From Polytrichum commune (lineage: Eukaryota; Streptophyta; Polytrichopsida; Polytrichales; Polytrichaceae): a stretch of 64,000 nucleotides of DNA. Position numbers and translations under genes: made by a program. How positions within the stretch are numbered: position 1 is the stretch's first letter; each line of letters opens with the position of its first letter. The notes below the pieces were generated by a model, which searched no databases, was not told the origin of the DNA, and was given only the letters and a program-made list of their open reading frames with translations. This document shows positions 61,721-64,000 of this stretch, one piece after another. The stretch lies in the NCBI GenBank assembly GCA_950295325.1, contig OX485805.1:52414758-52478757 (forward strand), in the 5' to 3' direction.

Positions 61721-63370
61721 TTCAACCCACCTCAAGCTTGCAGGCCAACTTAAGGTTAGGGTGGCTTGGATGTATACTTTTCAAGAGGGGCCCACTTCCG
61801 AAACACAAAACATATGAAACACAAAAATATATGAAACACAAAATTATCGCGAGGTGATTAGCAAATCCAAATAGCTTATAATTTCATGAGCTCGTATGGG
61901 CCTCTTAGCCAGAGCTTTGCAACAACCCAAAAACATTACACACCTTAGAATTCGTTATGGAATAAATGTATGCGGATGAATGTAGAAACTATAGAACTAT
62001 TAAGGATGAAACTGAGTTAACTTGTTTAACCAAAATGGACCTTTCAATTTATACAACTTTGTCTTGAAAATTTGGACACTTCCATGATCCATCCACTAAA
62101 GCTAACAACGAAAATGGGCTATAAAAACCGCCTCATGTAATATGGGGGTGGATGTATTATGGAGTATACACAAGGTTGATGAATGGATTCATACATGTTG
62201 ATACATGTCCTACGAGATGCATTGTCATATGAAAGTGCCTACTACTAAGTTTTGTACGATTTTATGTAAATCAGTTATGATTTCTATATATATCCTTGTT
62301 TGATTCTTGTTATTTCTCATTGATCGTGTTATATTCCAGCAATTGCAATCTTGAAGATTATAATACACAGTGTTTTAACACAAATCAAATTGATTAAAGA
62401 AATTGTTGTTGTCCAATCCCCGTCGAAATTTGTGCATTTTTCTTGATTCCATTGTAGTCAAACTTGATTACAAAATGTGACAATTGTTGTGAAAGTCAAG
62501 ATTGAGAGACTAAATTTAGGATATGAGAATATTCTAAATGAATCACTACACTCGTAATGAAGTATAGAGTAATTTATAGTGCATTTTCAATTGGACAAGG
62601 AATGTGCTTACTAACTTTAGGACATATTGTAAGCAATTGTGTTTCCATTGATAAATTATTTCATATATCTTGCCCATTTGTAGTCTTCATTTTGCATGAG
62701 AGCTCTTCGGAAGGCTAAAAAAATAGATGCACTTTTTAGATGGTCTGTCAAGGTGGATCGTACATTTCAATTGATGTGGCTTTGACATGTTGTTGTTTTT
62801 TAATAAAGTGGTTTCACTTTATCTCAAACACACTTGTCTACTATACACAAAACAAAGTAAATAAGCAAGTATTGACAAAATGTTTAAGAAAACATGTAAT
62901 AAACAATATTTGGCATTGAAGCACATGTGTCCGTCATGTCCAAGATTTCAGAATGTACATATTGCAATGAATTTTTCAAAATACATAAATATTGTTCAAG
63001 TGTCGTGCCTAACCTTTTGATCATTCCAAATATTATATCGCATCAAGTCTCAAGAAATTAGAGTATAAAGGCAAAAACATGTCCATGTTGGTCCAAATGT
63101 ACAATATTTTGGATGACATGATATATCACGTGATTTGCACTAATTTTTCATAAACCGAATTAGTATAACTTTTGAGTTGAAAATTAGTGTGCATTAGTTT
63201 ACATACTTTATCTATTCCTCCTTTCCTCTTCTAGTCATAAGGGGACATTCCAAACACAAAAAGGAATTTTAAAGAAAGTAATAAAAATCAAATCTAACAA
63301 TCTAAACATACCACCTTATTTTAGTTATTAAATATACAAGGTCCTTGCAATCGCTTATATTTGTCATCTA
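61721..63370. other. Intergenic, AT-rich, nothing recognised
   Basis: No open frame with a motif, no inverted termini and no satellite was recognised in this 1.6 kb. Confidence 0.45.
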
Positions 63371-63869
63371 AGGGCCACTTCATACAGGAGCCAAGAGCGG
63401 TGATCATGAAATTGTGAGAGCCCAAAAGAAAGTGTCCAAAGGCCCCCAATACACCTCCAAAATCATGTAGTGTGGTCATGGATCCTCAAGTGTAGTGTGA
63501 AGTCATATGTGACCAGGCCCTCAACAAAATGTTAATTTAATGAATTTCTATTCATGCAGGTCTTCACACATGATAAATTAGAATAATTCAATGGTTGTGG
63601 GCGTTCAGAGTGCCATGGTCTCCCGTTTTTGTGTGAGGCCTACCTCCAAGAGGTGGTCTTTGAAAATAATCCAAGTGACCATGAAACATGATTCATTTGA
63701 TGCCATGTAAGAATTCATGTGGACTTTACATCCATCTGACATTCACATACTCCGTTGGTCCCTCAAGCGTAGTGTGAAGCGAACTTGGACCGGCTCCACC
63801 GTTTCCACCAATGAGAGTGCTTGAAGTGTAATGGTCACGGACTCTCAATCTTCTGTGTGAAATGGCCCT
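63371..63869 (+). mobile_element. Family A MITE, copy 3, 499 bp
   Basis: Ends AGGGCCACTTCATAC and GTGTGAAATGGCCCT. Interior is closely similar to 25210-25709 throughout (for example GTGTAGTGTGAAGTCATATG, CTCCGTTGGTCCCTCAAGCG and CTTGGACCGGCTCC). TGTCATC occurs two bases outside each end (63362-63368 and 63872-63878), a possible target-site duplication. Confidence 0.88.
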
Positions 63870-64000
63870 AATGTCATCATATCACTTGTGGTTACCTTTT
63901 GAGTAATATTGTCATGGAGACTACTCTTAGGAGCAGTTTACACTATGGACCACGAAGTCGGACCAGGGCATTGTAAGAGCATTGATTGGCTGTTGAACTC
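63870..64000. other. Window edge, start of another repeat
   Basis: CTTAGGAGCAGTTTACACTA at 63928 resembles the ends of the element at 20648-21585, so a further copy may begin here and run past the window. Confidence 0.35.

Noticed and set aside
1..64000. CRISPR arrays, bacterial operons, phage or defence systems
   Set aside because: The DNA is plant nuclear, with GT-AG introns; direct repeats found are minisatellites or transposon copies without regular spacers.

Overview
The window is nuclear DNA from a land plant. It carries five intron-split protein genes: an organellar ERA/ERG GTPase, a CCDC40-type cilium protein, a two-RRM glycine-rich RNA-binding protein, a Cu/Zn superoxide dismutase and PGR5. 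PGR5 and the plant-type SOD and ERG point to a photosynthetic plant. CCDC40 points to one that still makes flagellated sperm, such as a bryophyte, lycophyte or fern. I cannot settle the clade from sequence alone. Introns are GT-AG and often long. The DNA between genes is AT-rich and full of short inverted-repeat transposons, decayed retroelements and (CT)n tracts.

Layout: 0.1-1.2 kb, the 3' end of a dead LINE. 1.3-3.4 kb, repeats and a decayed duplicate of the ERG promoter and start. 3.5-8.05 kb, ERG (+, 9 exons), with a roughly 240-bp tandem repeat in intron 1. 9.5-23.9 kb, CCDC40 (+, 10 exons), whose introns hold several datable transposon insertions. 24-36.8 kb, a gene-free stretch of MITE families, nested elements and CT-rich repeats. 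37.5-39.3 kb, the RNA-binding protein (+, 2 exons). 39.3-48.1 kb, gene-poor, with a dead Ty3/gypsy pol (+) and a dead PIF/Harbinger transposase (-). 48.2-51.7 kb, Cu/Zn SOD (-, 7 exons), with a three-copy promoter-distal repeat at 51.9-52.4 kb. 55.2-57.3 kb, PGR5 (-, 2 exons). 57.3-64 kb, repeats only.

The five genes are not a pathway cluster. ERG serves organelle ribosome assembly, CCDC40 axoneme assembly, the RRM protein RNA metabolism, SOD superoxide removal and PGR5 cyclic electron flow around photosystem I. I found no previously undescribed multi-gene system. The most informative structure is in the mobile DNA: insertions with intact target-site duplications, paired copies that preserve the empty site, and repeats close to gene control regions. 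Exon boundaries were worked out by hand from reading frame, GT-AG signals and conserved protein sequence; they are not backed by transcripts.
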